A stretch of DNA of 64,000 nt. Origin: Pseudomonadota bacterium. Lineage in GTDB: Bacteria; Pseudomonadota; Alphaproteobacteria; Rhizobiales; Xanthobacteraceae. Positions 26,635 through 34,969 of the stretch are shown in pieces; the stretch's first letter is position 1; each line of letters starts with the position of its first letter. Location of the stretch: the NCBI GenBank assembly GCA_018242205.1, contig JAFECJ010000015.1:16906-80905 (forward strand), in the 5' to 3' direction. The translations under genes were made by a program, and so were the position numbers. Under the pieces are notes generated by a model that saw nothing but the letters and a program-made list of their open reading frames with translations, had not been told where the DNA came from and ran no database searches.

Positions 26635-26667
26635 GCCGCTCCCTTAAAGCGAGTCGTGTGTGGAAAG

Positions 26668-26805
26668 CTAGCCGCGGACCCGTGCTACCCGCCGCCGACG
26701 CTTCGGCGCGGCGTGCTGCGTGGTGAGGTCGTTCTGGACGATCAGGGCGGTGGCACCGAGACCAAGGGCGATGGCGAGGGCGACGGTGAAGAGATTGATC
26801 CACAT
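26668..26805 (-). CDS. 45-residue single-span membrane peptide
   Basis: A 45-codon gene: MWINLFTVALAIALGLGATA begins one transmembrane segment, and the tail PKRRRRVARVRG is strongly basic. An excellent AGGAGG lies seven bases before the ATG at 26805, which argues that it is translated. Between the ParA-like gene and the MFS gene, both on the same strand, it lies 33 bases upstream of the MFS start. The positive tail predicts a cytoplasmic C-terminus. No family was recognised. Confidence 0.66.
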   Translation of the reverse strand: MWINLFTVALAIALGLGATALIVQNDLTTQHAAPKRRRRVARVRG

Positions 26806-26917
26806 CTTCGAGCCTCCTCCACTGGGCAGGTTTTCCTGCTCGGATATCAAGCGAAGAGAACGCGCAGAAGTGGCGTTCGTTCCAAAATCCAAGCCTTTGA
26901 AATATCTATGAAAAGCG

Positions 26918-27634
26918 TCAGAACCGCAGCGACGTCTGCAATTCGCCGAGCAGAATGCGCAGGTCGAGTTCGCGGAACTCGAGATAGGCCTTGCGCAGCC
27001 AGCGCTGGATTTCAATGTGGGCGTTGAGCGGGATATGGCGCGCATTGGCGAGTTGGTCGTCGGCGAAGCTGAATGGCGGCGTCTCGATGTATTTGCGCAA
27101 ACCCGGCGCCAGCACCGGCATGCGCAGGATGGCGCCACTCTGCGCCGAGGGCGGGAAGCGGTCGCGGTGCTGGGCGAGGCCGAGCATCTCGTTGTGCACC
27201 GGCGTCAACGCCGCGCCGGGAAAGCGTGCGCGCAGATCGCGATAGGCATCGGCCGCCAGTTTGTCGGACGACGCAATGAAGAGGATGACCGGCGCGATGG
27301 CGCGCTTGTGCGCCTCCTCGACCAGACCGATGCGGTAGGCGACGTCGAAGAAATTCTTGAACGCATCGCCGCCGACATCGACCACCTTGCCGCCGCCTTG
27401 TTCGCTGACGAGGCGGTCGAACAGCGCCATCTGGCCCTTGACGCTGCCGATATCGGCGGCGGCGACGTCGTCCGGCGCGAATTGCTTAAGCGAATGGTCT
27501 CCGGAATCGAGATCGAAGCCTGCGACCTCGCGCTCTTCATGCTTGTGATAGTCGATCAGCAGCCGCGACAGCAGGGTCTTGCCGACCCGCGGCCGCGGCG
27601 ACGTTACGATATAGACCGAATGGCGAAACGACAT
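26918..27634 (-). CDS. ParA-like P-loop ATPase with degenerate Walker A
   Basis: A 238-residue protein with SPRPRVGKTLLSRLL near the N-terminus. It aligns with the deviant Walker A KGGVGKT, but the signature Lys is Arg (R14) and the two Gly are Pro and Arg; the GKT is kept. GFDLDSGDHSLKQFAPDD and QMALFDRL then parallel the adjacent ATPase at 27796, so the two are paralogues. No ParB or parS site was seen. The role is unknown; loss of the signature Lys could impair ATP-driven dimerisation. Confidence 0.8.
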   Translation of the reverse strand: MSFRHSVYIVTSPRPRVGKTLLSRLLIDYHKHEEREVAGFDLDSGDHSLKQFAPDDVAAADIGSVKGQMALFDRLVSEQGGGKVVDVGGDAFKNFFDVAYRIGLVEEAHKRAIAPVILFIASSDKLAADAYRDLRARFPGAALTPVHNEMLGLAQHRDRFPPSAQSGAILRMPVLAPGLRKYIETPPFSFADDQLANARHIPLNAHIEIQRWLRKAYLEFRELDLRILLGELQTSLRF

Positions 27635-27727
27635 TGCCGGAAGCCACCATCAATCGCGTCGCAAATGGCAGGAATCATCCCGGCCTTGGAATTCAAGTAG
27701 AACACAGCGGCCACAAAACCGAGGCAC

Positions 27728-27760
27728 AAAAAAGCGGCGCCGCTGTCCATCCCGGCGCCG
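27728..27760 (-). terminator. Likely intrinsic terminator of the ParA-like gene
   Basis: On the minus strand CGGCGCC (27760-27754) pairs with GGCGCCG (27741-27735) around a 12-base loop. After one C, TTTTTT (27733-27728) follows. It lies 36 bases beyond the stop of the gene at 27796. Confidence 0.6.
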
Positions 27761-27795
27761 TCTCCGCAACCACAACCGGCGCGAAACCGCGCGCG

Positions 27796-28554
27796 TCAGC
27801 CGGCAACCTGGCGCACCGGGCTGTCCTGCTTGGGCGCCAAAAGATCGACAAGCTTGACGCGATCATATTCGCCCCAGACCTGACCGAGCCAGTGGCGCAC
27901 ATAGCCGCGCAGCACGAACGAATAATTCGCCGCATCACCCGTGCCGCTCTTGTTGGCGACGAACTGCACGTAGGGCACGCTAGCCACCTCGACCTGCTCG
28001 GTCGCCATCTCGTTGAGCTTCGGGATGGTGATGTCCTGCGCGTTCTTGATCTGATTGAAATACGAATTGTAGGTCGCCGGATCCCAGTCGAAGAACGAGG
28101 TATCGTTGATGTGGTTCTTGACCAGGAAGTAGCTGGCGTCGCCGACGAAAGCCGACGTCTCGGCGATCTCCTGCAGCGAGGCGATCGACGGCCCGAGAAT
28201 GTGAAACACCGCGAAGGTGATCTGGCCCTTCTTGGCGGATTCGAGAAAGCCGATATCGCTCAAGGCCTGCAGCGTCGGCGACAACAGGCCGGCGCGAATG
28301 TCGATCACCGTCACCTGGGCCGGCGTGGTGCCCAGGGTGTCGAAAATCTTCATCTGGTCGGCGACCTCGGTCACATCGACGACCTCGGTCACATCGGGAT
28401 GAAAGCGCTTCAAGGTGCCGCGCGGCGATTCCGTGTCGAACGCCCGCGTCGGCGTGTGATGCGCGCCGAAATAATCCAGCAAGGTCCGCGCGACGGTGGT
28501 CTTGCCGACCCCGCCTTTATCGGCGCCTACGAGAACGACGGCTGGTTTTGCCAT
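27796..28554 (-). CDS. ParA-like P-loop ATPase
   Basis: A 252-residue protein with ADKGGVGKTTVART (deviant Walker A, K13 to T20), then AFDTESPRGTLKRFHPDV and QMKIFDTL, and VTVIDIRAGLL in place of the usual Walker B. It resembles MinD/ParA ATPases and is paralogous to the gene at 26918 (shared FD-x-x-S, LK-F-x-P-D and QM-x-FD-L positions). Such proteins position DNA or protein complexes; no partner gene is adjacent. A terminator follows, so the two paralogues are not simply co-transcribed. Confidence 0.84.
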   Translation of the reverse strand: MAKPAVVLVGADKGGVGKTTVARTLLDYFGAHHTPTRAFDTESPRGTLKRFHPDVTEVVDVTEVADQMKIFDTLGTTPAQVTVIDIRAGLLSPTLQALSDIGFLESAKKGQITFAVFHILGPSIASLQEIAETSAFVGDASYFLVKNHINDTSFFDWDPATYNSYFNQIKNAQDITIPKLNEMATEQVEVASVPYVQFVANKSGTGDAANYSFVLRGYVRHWLGQVWGEYDRVKLVDLLAPKQDSPVRQVAG

Positions 28555-28776
28555 GACATCACTCTAGAACCGAAATGCGACAGTTTTGGTGCCGCGCCAA
28601 CGCGCTAATAGCCCGGATGCGACCTTACGGCCGACAAAAAAACTGCCCGGATTCCGAAGGGTTGGCAAGGTTGCGAGGGGCCCGGCGACGGCCGGCGGCC
28701 ATCCTGACCACAGCAAAACCGCGTCACGGATCATGGAAGCAGGCTGGAGGCGCCTGAGCCCCGACTCGCGGGAAAA

Positions 28777-28851
28777 TGGTGCCGATGGAGGGATTTGAAC
28801 CCCCGACCACCCGCTTACGAAGCGGATGCTCTACCACTGAGCTACATCGGC
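28777..28851 (-). tRNA. tRNA-Thr (anticodon CGT)
   Basis: A 75-base cloverleaf on the minus strand. The acceptor GCCGATG pairs with CATCGGC, the D arm is GCTC/GAGC, the anticodon loop is TTCGTAA between TCCGC and GCGGG, and the T arm is CGGGG-GTTCAAAT-CCCTC-type. The CCA end is encoded. It reads ACG codons. Confidence 0.96.
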
Positions 28852-28923
28852 GCCGGTGCAGAAGTCGAATTCGAGCCCTGTTTTCCGACAAAATCATGCA
28901 GAAAGCATGAAGCCCGCGGCGCC

Positions 28924-28952
28924 TTACTATCGGCGCCGCCCCGGCTTGGCAA
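28924..28952 (-). promoter_or_regulatory. Promoter of tRNA-Thr
   Basis: On the minus strand TTGCCA (28952-28947) and TAGTAA (28929-28924) are spaced by 17 bases. The -35 context TTGCCAAGCC is also found in the tRNA-Gly promoter. Confidence 0.65.
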
Positions 28953-28990
28953 GCGCCTGACCGGATGACCGATTCGCGCGGCAACGCCGC

Positions 28991-30673
28991 TCAGCGGAAC
29001 AGTCCCTTGAAGCGCGACCAGCCGTCCGCCGAGGAGGTTTTTTCCGGAATCGGATCGGAATCGAGGTCGGATTCGAGGCCCGGATCGTCCGGCGCCTGGA
29101 CCACCGGGATGATCGGCTCGGCCGCCTTCCGCTTCACCGGAGGCATGACAGGCGCGACCGCCGGCCCCGCCACGCCTTCCAGAATCGCCGGTTGCGGCCG
29201 GCTCGGTTGAGCCTCGCTCGACGCGGTGCCCCGTGACAGCTCCGCTTCAGCGGCGGGCTTGGTCTCGGGACCGGGATCTGGCTTGGGCTCAGGCTGCGCC
29301 TGCGGCGCGGCTTCCATCGCCGTGACGGCAATCGGCGGCTGATCGGGCAGCGGTGGCGGCGGCGCATCGACCACCGGATGGGTCATTCCGATTTCAGCCA
29401 GCGGTACCCGCCATTCGTAGCCGTCGAGCTTGCCGCTCGGCGACACCGGCAGCCAGCGATCGGAGACCACACCGTCCGCCGTCCACACCGGATCCGGCGC
29501 GGCGCGCATGGCGCGGCCGAGCCACTCGCGCACGCGGCCGACGTCGCCGTGCTCGGCTTCCTCGAGTTCGGCCATCAAGGTGGCGATACGCTTCGACGGC
29601 GCCGTGACATAGCGCGCCAGCGCGTCGCGCGCGATCTTGAATTCGCGCGCATCGATCGCGGCGCGCGCCACAGCAATGGCGCCTTCGCGCACGGCGCCAG
29701 GGTCTTCCGGCGACTTGTCGGCGAGCGACTGCATGCGCGTCAGGCGCGCCCGCGCCGTGTCGCCGGGTCGGATGTCGGCATAGGCCTCGGCCAGATCGGG
29801 ATGCGGATGGAGCCGCCACGCCGCGATCAATACCTTGCCGGCTCGCCGCGGATCGCCGGCTTCGGCCAACCGCCGGCCGGCGAGCGCCGCCGCCGGTACC
29901 AGGCCGGGCGCAAGCTTGAGCGCATCGAGCGCCGCGACCCGCGCCGCCTCACGATCGCTGTCATCCAGCGCCAGCGCCTGCGCCGTCAGCAGCACGGCGC
30001 GCTTGCGGCGGTAGTCTTCCTTGGTGAGCGAGGACCGCGCCGCATCGAGCGCCTTCAAAGCGCCGGTCCAATCGCCATGCGCGCAGCGGTCGTCGAGCAA
30101 AGCCTGGCCGGCCCAGGTAAGCGCGGGTTCGGCCTCCATCGCCTGCTCGGCGACGCGGCGCGCGGTGACCGCGTCGTTGCGGCGTTGCGCTTCGATGTAG
30201 AGACCGCGCAGCCCCAAGAGCTTGGTCTCGTCATGCCGCGTCATTTCGAAGAAGGCGCGCTCGGCGCCGGCGCGATCGCCGGCGAGCTGCGCCGATTGCG
30301 CGGTCAGCAGCAGGGCCAGCGGATCGCCGGGCGACAACCGCGCCGCTTCGTCGGCGGAGCGACGCGCCAGCCGCGTATCGCCGGAGCCGATGGCGATGAG
30401 TCCGCGCGAGATCGCCAGATGCCCGCGCATGGCGCGACGATGACGGAAGAACAGCGAGACCTGTTCCGGCGAGCGCAGAATGGCGCGCGCGATCGACCAG
30501 ATCAGGACGGCGGCAACGATGATTGCCGCCACCGCTAGCAACGTCACCATCAGTGACGTTTCGATGCGGTAGCCCATCCAGTTGATGATGACGTCGCCCG
30601 GACGATCGGCGAACCAGACGAAGCCCGCGGCGATGAGCCCGACCGTGACCAGAAACAGGACGACTTGGATCAT
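28991..30673 (-). CDS. hemY: HemY-family membrane protein of the heme cluster
   Basis: A 560-residue protein with two N-terminal transmembrane segments (starting MIQVVLFLVTVGLIAAGFVW and again near residue 45), then a HemY_N domain (LFFRHRRAMRGHLAISRGLIAIGSGD) and TPR-like helical repeats. The Pro/Glu-rich C-terminus is low complexity. The start at 30673 was chosen because it begins the membrane segment and lies seven bases after the upstream gene. It belongs with hemC and hemD; the family is named after the heme pathway, but its biochemical role is not settled. Confidence 0.9.
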   Translation of the reverse strand: MIQVVLFLVTVGLIAAGFVWFADRPGDVIINWMGYRIETSLMVTLLAVAAIIVAAVLIWSIARAILRSPEQVSLFFRHRRAMRGHLAISRGLIAIGSGDTRLARRSADEAARLSPGDPLALLLTAQSAQLAGDRAGAERAFFEMTRHDETKLLGLRGLYIEAQRRNDAVTARRVAEQAMEAEPALTWAGQALLDDRCAHGDWTGALKALDAARSSLTKEDYRRKRAVLLTAQALALDDSDREAARVAALDALKLAPGLVPAAALAGRRLAEAGDPRRAGKVLIAAWRLHPHPDLAEAYADIRPGDTARARLTRMQSLADKSPEDPGAVREGAIAVARAAIDAREFKIARDALARYVTAPSKRIATLMAELEEAEHGDVGRVREWLGRAMRAAPDPVWTADGVVSDRWLPVSPSGKLDGYEWRVPLAEIGMTHPVVDAPPPPLPDQPPIAVTAMEAAPQAQPEPKPDPGPETKPAAEAELSRGTASSEAQPSRPQPAILEGVAGPAVAPVMPPVKRKAAEPIIPVVQAPDDPGLESDLDSDPIPEKTSSADGWSRFKGLFR

Positions 30674-30680
30674 GCCGGCC

Positions 30681-32012
30681 TCACCGCGACCCGAGCGAAC
30701 GCGTGCTGTCGGCGGCGACATCGCGAGCGGCGGCGAGTGCCTTTTGCCGCGTCACGGCGCGCGTCACCCAGCCGGAGGCTTTTTGCCGCGCCGCTTCCGG
30801 CAGCTTGCCGATCTCGGCGAGCGCCGCGTCGATGTTGCCTTGCATGGCATCGGTTTCGAGTCGCGCCAGCACCGCCGACGTATCGTCGCCCGGCGGCGCA
30901 CCGGCCGGACGGATGCGCACCAGACTTTCGGCATTGGCCTGCAGGCGATCGAGGAAGCTGCCGCTCGCGGCCGGCGATCCCGCCGCTTTCTGCAATTGCG
31001 GCAGGAGATCGTTCAATTCGCTCGCGAGATCCTTGGCGGTCGGCACGCCGCCGGCCGCCAGCGGCCACAACGGCGCCAGCGATTTTTCGTCGGCGCCGAG
31101 CGCCTTGGCCTGGGCCAGCTCTTCGGCGAACGGCACGCCGCGGAGCACCGCGTCGCGCAGCGCCGCCGTGCTCAAAGCGAGCCGCGCCGCGCGCTCGGAA
31201 CGCGTGGTGCGGGCGAGTTCGGCATTGGCATTCTTGGTCTGATCTTCGAGCGCGGTGATGCGCTGTTGCAACGGCGCCAGATCGGCCGACGAGGCGCCGG
31301 CGGACGCCGCGCGCGACACCGTCTGCAATTCGCCGCGCAGGTCGGCGGCTGCCTTCTCCGCGGCTTCGGCGCGCGCCTGCGCCGCCTTGGTGCTGGCGGC
31401 CAATTCGTCGTAGCGGCGATTGAGCGCGGCGAGAGCGACACCGAGCGACTTCATCGCACTGTCGTTGGCGGCAACGCGATCGCTCAGCGCCTTGGCGTCA
31501 GCCGGCGACGATGACGAAACTTTCTGGATTTGATCTTCGAGCTTGCCGATGCGGGCGCTGACCGCCGCATTGCCGGCGGCATCGGCCGACGGCGTTGCGG
31601 CGCGGCTTTGCAGATCCTTGAGTTGCGTTTCCAGCGCGGCGACGCGCGGGTCGGATTGCGGGCTGCCGGCATTCGGCACCAAACCGGCGGTCCAGGCGAT
31701 GACGCCGATTAATGCGATCACGGCGGCGCCGACCAAGCCACCGACCGCCGCCGGCACGATCGGGCTGGGGCGTTTGGTCTTTCTGATGTCATCGCCGGAT
31801 GGCGCGGAACTCGGCTCGGACGATGCGGCCGCTTCCGCTGCTGCTTGCGACAGCGCTTCGTCCTCCGTTGCGGCCTGCGCCTCCGCTGCCGGCGCGACGG
31901 ACTCGGATGCCGCTTCGGCGGACCGCACCTCCTCCGCCTCGAGATCGATCGTCGGCGCCGTGCGTTTGCGGCGGCCGGCCGATGGGTCAGGCGTAGGGCG
32001 CTTGTCGTTCAT
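30681..32012 (-). CDS. Alphaproteobacterial mitofilin (Mic60)-like membrane protein
   Basis: A 443-residue protein. After a basic, acidic-rich cytoplasmic segment (RKRTAPTIDLEAEEV) comes one transmembrane segment near residues 85-115 (AVGGLVGAAVIALIGVIAW), a long Ala/Glu/Lys coiled coil and a C-terminal helical mitofilin-type domain (RDAVLRGVPFAEEL...LWPLAAGGVPTAKDL). Mic60 of the mitochondrial MICOS complex is thought to derive from such proteins, whose genes lie with heme-synthesis genes in alphaproteobacteria. It is seven bases from hemY. The gene-symbol hemX is sometimes used but is not certain. Confidence 0.84.
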   Translation of the reverse strand: MNDKRPTPDPSAGRRKRTAPTIDLEAEEVRSAEAASESVAPAAEAQAATEDEALSQAAAEAAASSEPSSAPSGDDIRKTKRPSPIVPAAVGGLVGAAVIALIGVIAWTAGLVPNAGSPQSDPRVAALETQLKDLQSRAATPSADAAGNAAVSARIGKLEDQIQKVSSSSPADAKALSDRVAANDSAMKSLGVALAALNRRYDELAASTKAAQARAEAAEKAAADLRGELQTVSRAASAGASSADLAPLQQRITALEDQTKNANAELARTTRSERAARLALSTAALRDAVLRGVPFAEELAQAKALGADEKSLAPLWPLAAGGVPTAKDLASELNDLLPQLQKAAGSPAASGSFLDRLQANAESLVRIRPAGAPPGDDTSAVLARLETDAMQGNIDAALAEIGKLPEAARQKASGWVTRAVTRQKALAAARDVAADSTRSLGSR

Positions 32013-32075
32013 GCGGTGAATCCTAGCGAAGTGCGGCACATCCCGCAGCAATTAAAACCCGCCTCAAGGCAGGAT

Positions 32076-32804
32076 TCAGGCTGGCGGGACAGAGGTCGCC
32101 AGTTGATCGATTATCGCCATCATCGCCGATTCGTCCGGCCGCTTTGCGACATCGATCCGGCGCCCACCGGCATCGCGCAAGGGCTCGGCGATCTGCGCCG
32201 ACAGGCAGACATGACGCAGGCCGAGCGCCGGTTCGGCGATCCCGGCGGCCTGGGCGCCGGTAACGTATTGCGCGGCGCTGCGCCTGGAAAAATGCATCAC
32301 GGCATCGACCGCGCCGCTTGTCAGCGCGGCCGTCAGTTCCGCCGGAAACGGTTGCGGTACCGCGCGATAGATCACGGCCAACTCCACTGCGATGCCGTGC
32401 ACGGCGAGGTCGCCCACCAGATCGCCGGAACGGTCCTCGCCGGCGAGATACAGAAGCGGCGCCTTCTCGTCGGGGCGCTGTTCTGCGATCAGGCGCGTCA
32501 GATCGTCGATGTCGCCGCCGGCGACATGGATATCGGAGAAGCCTGCGGCACGCACCGCCGCACCACTGCGCTGGCCGACGGCGAACACCGGCAAGGCAGT
32601 TAGCGTCGCGCACGCCGGATGATCGGCGAGCGCCGCAGCAGCATTGGCGCTGGTGACGATCACGGCGCCGTAGCATTGATCGAGTTTGACTGGCAGTGTC
32701 TCGATGCGCAGCAGCGGCGCGATCAGCACATCGTGGCCATGCGCGCGCAACAGCGCCGCGGTTCGCTCGCTATCTTTGTGAGGCCGCGTGAGCACGATGC
32801 GCAT
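32076..32804 (-). CDS. hemD: Uroporphyrinogen-III synthase
   Basis: A 242-residue cytosolic enzyme that closes and inverts ring D of hydroxymethylbilane to form uroporphyrinogen III. The family is weakly conserved in sequence; the N-terminal MRIVLTRPHKDSERTA, the middle ILTS-equivalent VIVTSANAAAAL and LYLAGEDRSGDLVGDL, and the later DAVMHFSRRSAAQYV fit well. It lies 15 bases after hemC on the same strand, so the two are co-transcribed. Assignment rests partly on this neighbourhood. Confidence 0.93.
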   Translation of the reverse strand: MRIVLTRPHKDSERTAALLRAHGHDVLIAPLLRIETLPVKLDQCYGAVIVTSANAAAALADHPACATLTALPVFAVGQRSGAAVRAAGFSDIHVAGGDIDDLTRLIAEQRPDEKAPLLYLAGEDRSGDLVGDLAVHGIAVELAVIYRAVPQPFPAELTAALTSGAVDAVMHFSRRSAAQYVTGAQAAGIAEPALGLRHVCLSAQIAEPLRDAGGRRIDVAKRPDESAMMAIIDQLATSVPPA

Positions 32805-32819
32805 CGTTGCTGTCCGCCG

Positions 32820-33746
32820 CTAATCGAAGAAGCCGGGGCCGGCGACCTTCTTCAAGGCACGGCCGGCGTCGTCGCCAATCCTGACCGCATCGCGGACATG
32901 GCCCTTGCCGGTGATGTCGTGCGCGCCGTTGCCATCCGGCCGTGCGATCAGGCCGCGGAAGTGCAGCGTGTCGCCGGACAAGGTGGCATGGCCGGCGAGC
33001 GGCGTCTTGCACGAACCGTCGAGCGCGGCGAGGAAAGCGCGCTCGCAAGCGACCGCGATAAAGGTCGCGGTGTGATTGATGCGCGCCACCATCTGCCGCG
33101 TGCGGTTGTCGTCGCCGCGCGTCTCGATGCCGATGGCGCCTTGCGCCACCGCCGGCAGAAATTCTTCCACCGACATCACATGCGTCGCATGGCGCGACAG
33201 GCCGAGGCGCTTCAGGCCGGCCATTGCCAACAAAGTCGCATCGACCTCGCCGCTCTCCAGTTTGCGCAGGCGCGTTTCGACATTGCCGCGCAGCGGCGTC
33301 ACTTTGAGATCGGGCCGCGCCGCCTTGACGATGGCCTGCCGGCGCAGTGACGCGGTGCCGAGATGCGCGCCCTGCGGCAGATCGGCGAGCGTCTTGGCTT
33401 TCAGGCTGATGAAGGCATCGCGCGGGTCCTCGCGCTCGAGACAGGCGGCAAGCAGCAACCCCGGTTGCGACACGGTCGGCATGTCCTTGGCTGAATGCAC
33501 GGCGAGATCGATGCGCTCGCTCAGCAGCGCCTCTTCGATCTCCTTGGTGAACAGCCCCTTGCCGCCGACTTCGGACAAAGGCCGATCCTGGATGGCGTCT
33601 CCCGTGGTCCTGATGACGACGGTCTCGAACGCCGCCTCATCTGCGCCATGGGCCTGCGCCAGCAGCGAGCGCACGGTATGGGCCTGGACGAGCGCCAGCG
33701 GTGAGCCGCGCGTGCCGATGCGGAGAAGGGGAGCCGATTGCGCCAT
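32820..33746 (-). CDS. hemC: Porphobilinogen deaminase (hydroxymethylbilane synthase)
   Basis: A 308-residue enzyme that joins four porphobilinogens into hydroxymethylbilane. RIGTRGSPLALVQA at the start, DLAVHSAKDMP and LGTASLRRQAIV are the family motifs, and LDGSCKTPLAGHA carries the Cys that binds the dipyrromethane cofactor. It heads the hemC-hemD-mitofilin-hemY unit and is divergent from tsaD, from which 65 bases separate it. Confidence 0.97.
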   Translation of the reverse strand: MAQSAPLLRIGTRGSPLALVQAHTVRSLLAQAHGADEAAFETVVIRTTGDAIQDRPLSEVGGKGLFTKEIEEALLSERIDLAVHSAKDMPTVSQPGLLLAACLEREDPRDAFISLKAKTLADLPQGAHLGTASLRRQAIVKAARPDLKVTPLRGNVETRLRKLESGEVDATLLAMAGLKRLGLSRHATHVMSVEEFLPAVAQGAIGIETRGDDNRTRQMVARINHTATFIAVACERAFLAALDGSCKTPLAGHATLSGDTLHFRGLIARPDGNGAHDITGKGHVRDAVRIGDDAGRALKKVAGPGFFD

Positions 33747-33811
33747 AGTTCCTCGCGGTGTTAGGGCTCTTGTAGTTCAGCGCGCCCTGAAAAGGAAAGG
33801 CTGCTTCTGGG

Positions 33812-34885
33812 ATGCTCGTCCTCGGTATCGAGACGACCTGTGACGAAACCGCCGCCGCCGTAGTCGAGCGCCTGCCCGACGGCGGCGGGCGGATCCTGTC
33901 CAATGTCGTGCTCAGTCAGATCGAGCAGCACGCGGCCTTCGGCGGCGTGGTGCCGGAGATCGCGGCGCGCGCCCATGTCGAGGCGCTCGATCTGATTATC
34001 GACCAGGCCATGCGCGAGGCCGGTAAGAGCTATGACGATCTCGACGGCATCGCCGCCGCCGCCGGACCCGGCCTGATTGGCGGCGTCATCGTCGGGCTCA
34101 CTACCGCCAAGGCGATCGCGCTGGTCACGAACAAGCCGCTGATCGCCATCAACCACCTCGAAGCGCATGCGCTGACCGCGCGGCTGACCGACAACACGCC
34201 GTTCCCCTATCTCCTGTTCCTCGCCTCCGGTGGCCACACCCAGATCGTCGCCGTGCTCGGCGTCGGCAATTATGTGCGGCTCGGCACGACGCAGGACGAC
34301 GCCATTGGAGAAGCCTTCGACAAGACTGCGAAGCTCATGGGCATCGGCTATCCCGGCGGCCCGGAAGTCGAACGGCAGGCGACGCGCGGCGACAAGGATC
34401 GCTTCGCGCTGCCGCGACCGATGCAGCATCGCAAGGACTGCGACTTCTCCTTCTCCGGCCTGAAGACCGCGCTGCGGCTCGAAGCCGAACGTATCGCGCC
34501 GCTGTCGCCGCAGGACGTCGCCGACATGTGCGCCTCGTTCCAGCAGGCCGTGGTCGAGGTCGTGCACGACCGGCTGCGCTCCGGGCTCCGGCTGTTCCGG
34601 ACGCGCTTTGGCGAACCCAACGCGCTGGTCGCCGCCGGCGGCGTCGCCGCCAACCAAGCGATCCGCGGCGCGCTCAACCGTGTCGCCATGGAGACGGGCA
34701 CGCCTTTGGTCGCGCCGCCGCTCAAGCTCTGCACCGATAACGGCGCCATGATCGCCTGGGCCGGCATCGAACGGCTGGCGCTTGGCCTCATCGATACGAT
34801 GGACATGGCGCCGCGCGCCCGCTGGCCACTCGACGCTTCGGCCGCCGCCGAAGGTGCACGCAAGCGCACGGCGGCGTATAAGTGA
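33812..34885 (+). CDS. tsaD: tRNA N6-threonylcarbamoyladenosine synthase subunit TsaD
   Basis: A 357-residue member of the Kae1/TsaD family that transfers threonylcarbamoyl to A37 of ANN-decoding tRNAs, together with TsaB and TsaE. The N-terminal [14 protein letters not shown] forms the nucleotide-binding strand, and [12 protein letters not shown] carries the metal-binding H115 and H119. [16 protein letters not shown] and [11 protein letters not shown] follow. The start has AAAGGAAAGG upstream. tsaD is directly followed by gpsA and an EVE-domain gene, likely in one transcript. Confidence 0.97.
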   Translation: MLVLGIETTCDETAAAVVERLPDGGGRILSNVVLSQIEQHAAFGGVVPEIAARAHVEALDLIIDQAMREAGKSYDDLDGIAAAAGPGLIGGVIVGLTTAKAIALVTNKPLIAINHLEAHALTARLTDNTPFPYLLFLASGGHTQIVAVLGVGNYVRLGTTQDDAIGEAFDKTAKLMGIGYPGGPEVERQATRGDKDRFALPRPMQHRKDCDFSFSGLKTALRLEAERIAPLSPQDVADMCASFQQAVVEVVHDRLRSGLRLFRTRFGEPNALVAAGGVAANQAIRGALNRVAMETGTPLVAPPLKLCTDNGAMIAWAGIERLALGLIDTMDMAPRARWPLDASAAAEGARKRTAAYK

Positions 34886-34930
34886 ATTTGGAATGACATC
34901 GCGTTGCGACACCGCTCACACCCCCCTCCC

Positions 34931-34956
34931 CAACCCTCCCCCACAAGGGGCGAGGG
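34931..34956. repeat. Solo arm of the family B repeat in the gpsA leader
   Basis: Twenty-three of 26 bases match the right arm of the 10703-10831 element (core CCCACAAGGGG). It folds into one hairpin ending 13 bases before the gpsA start codon, so it lies within the leader between tsaD and gpsA and includes bases that abut the ribosome binding site. Confidence 0.7.
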
Positions 34957-34969
34957 AGTAGGAAGAAAC

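Noticed and set aside
28724..28984. A minus-strand peptide reading through the tRNA-Thr.
   Set aside because: It is the typical false translation of a tRNA gene; the cloverleaf explains the sequence.
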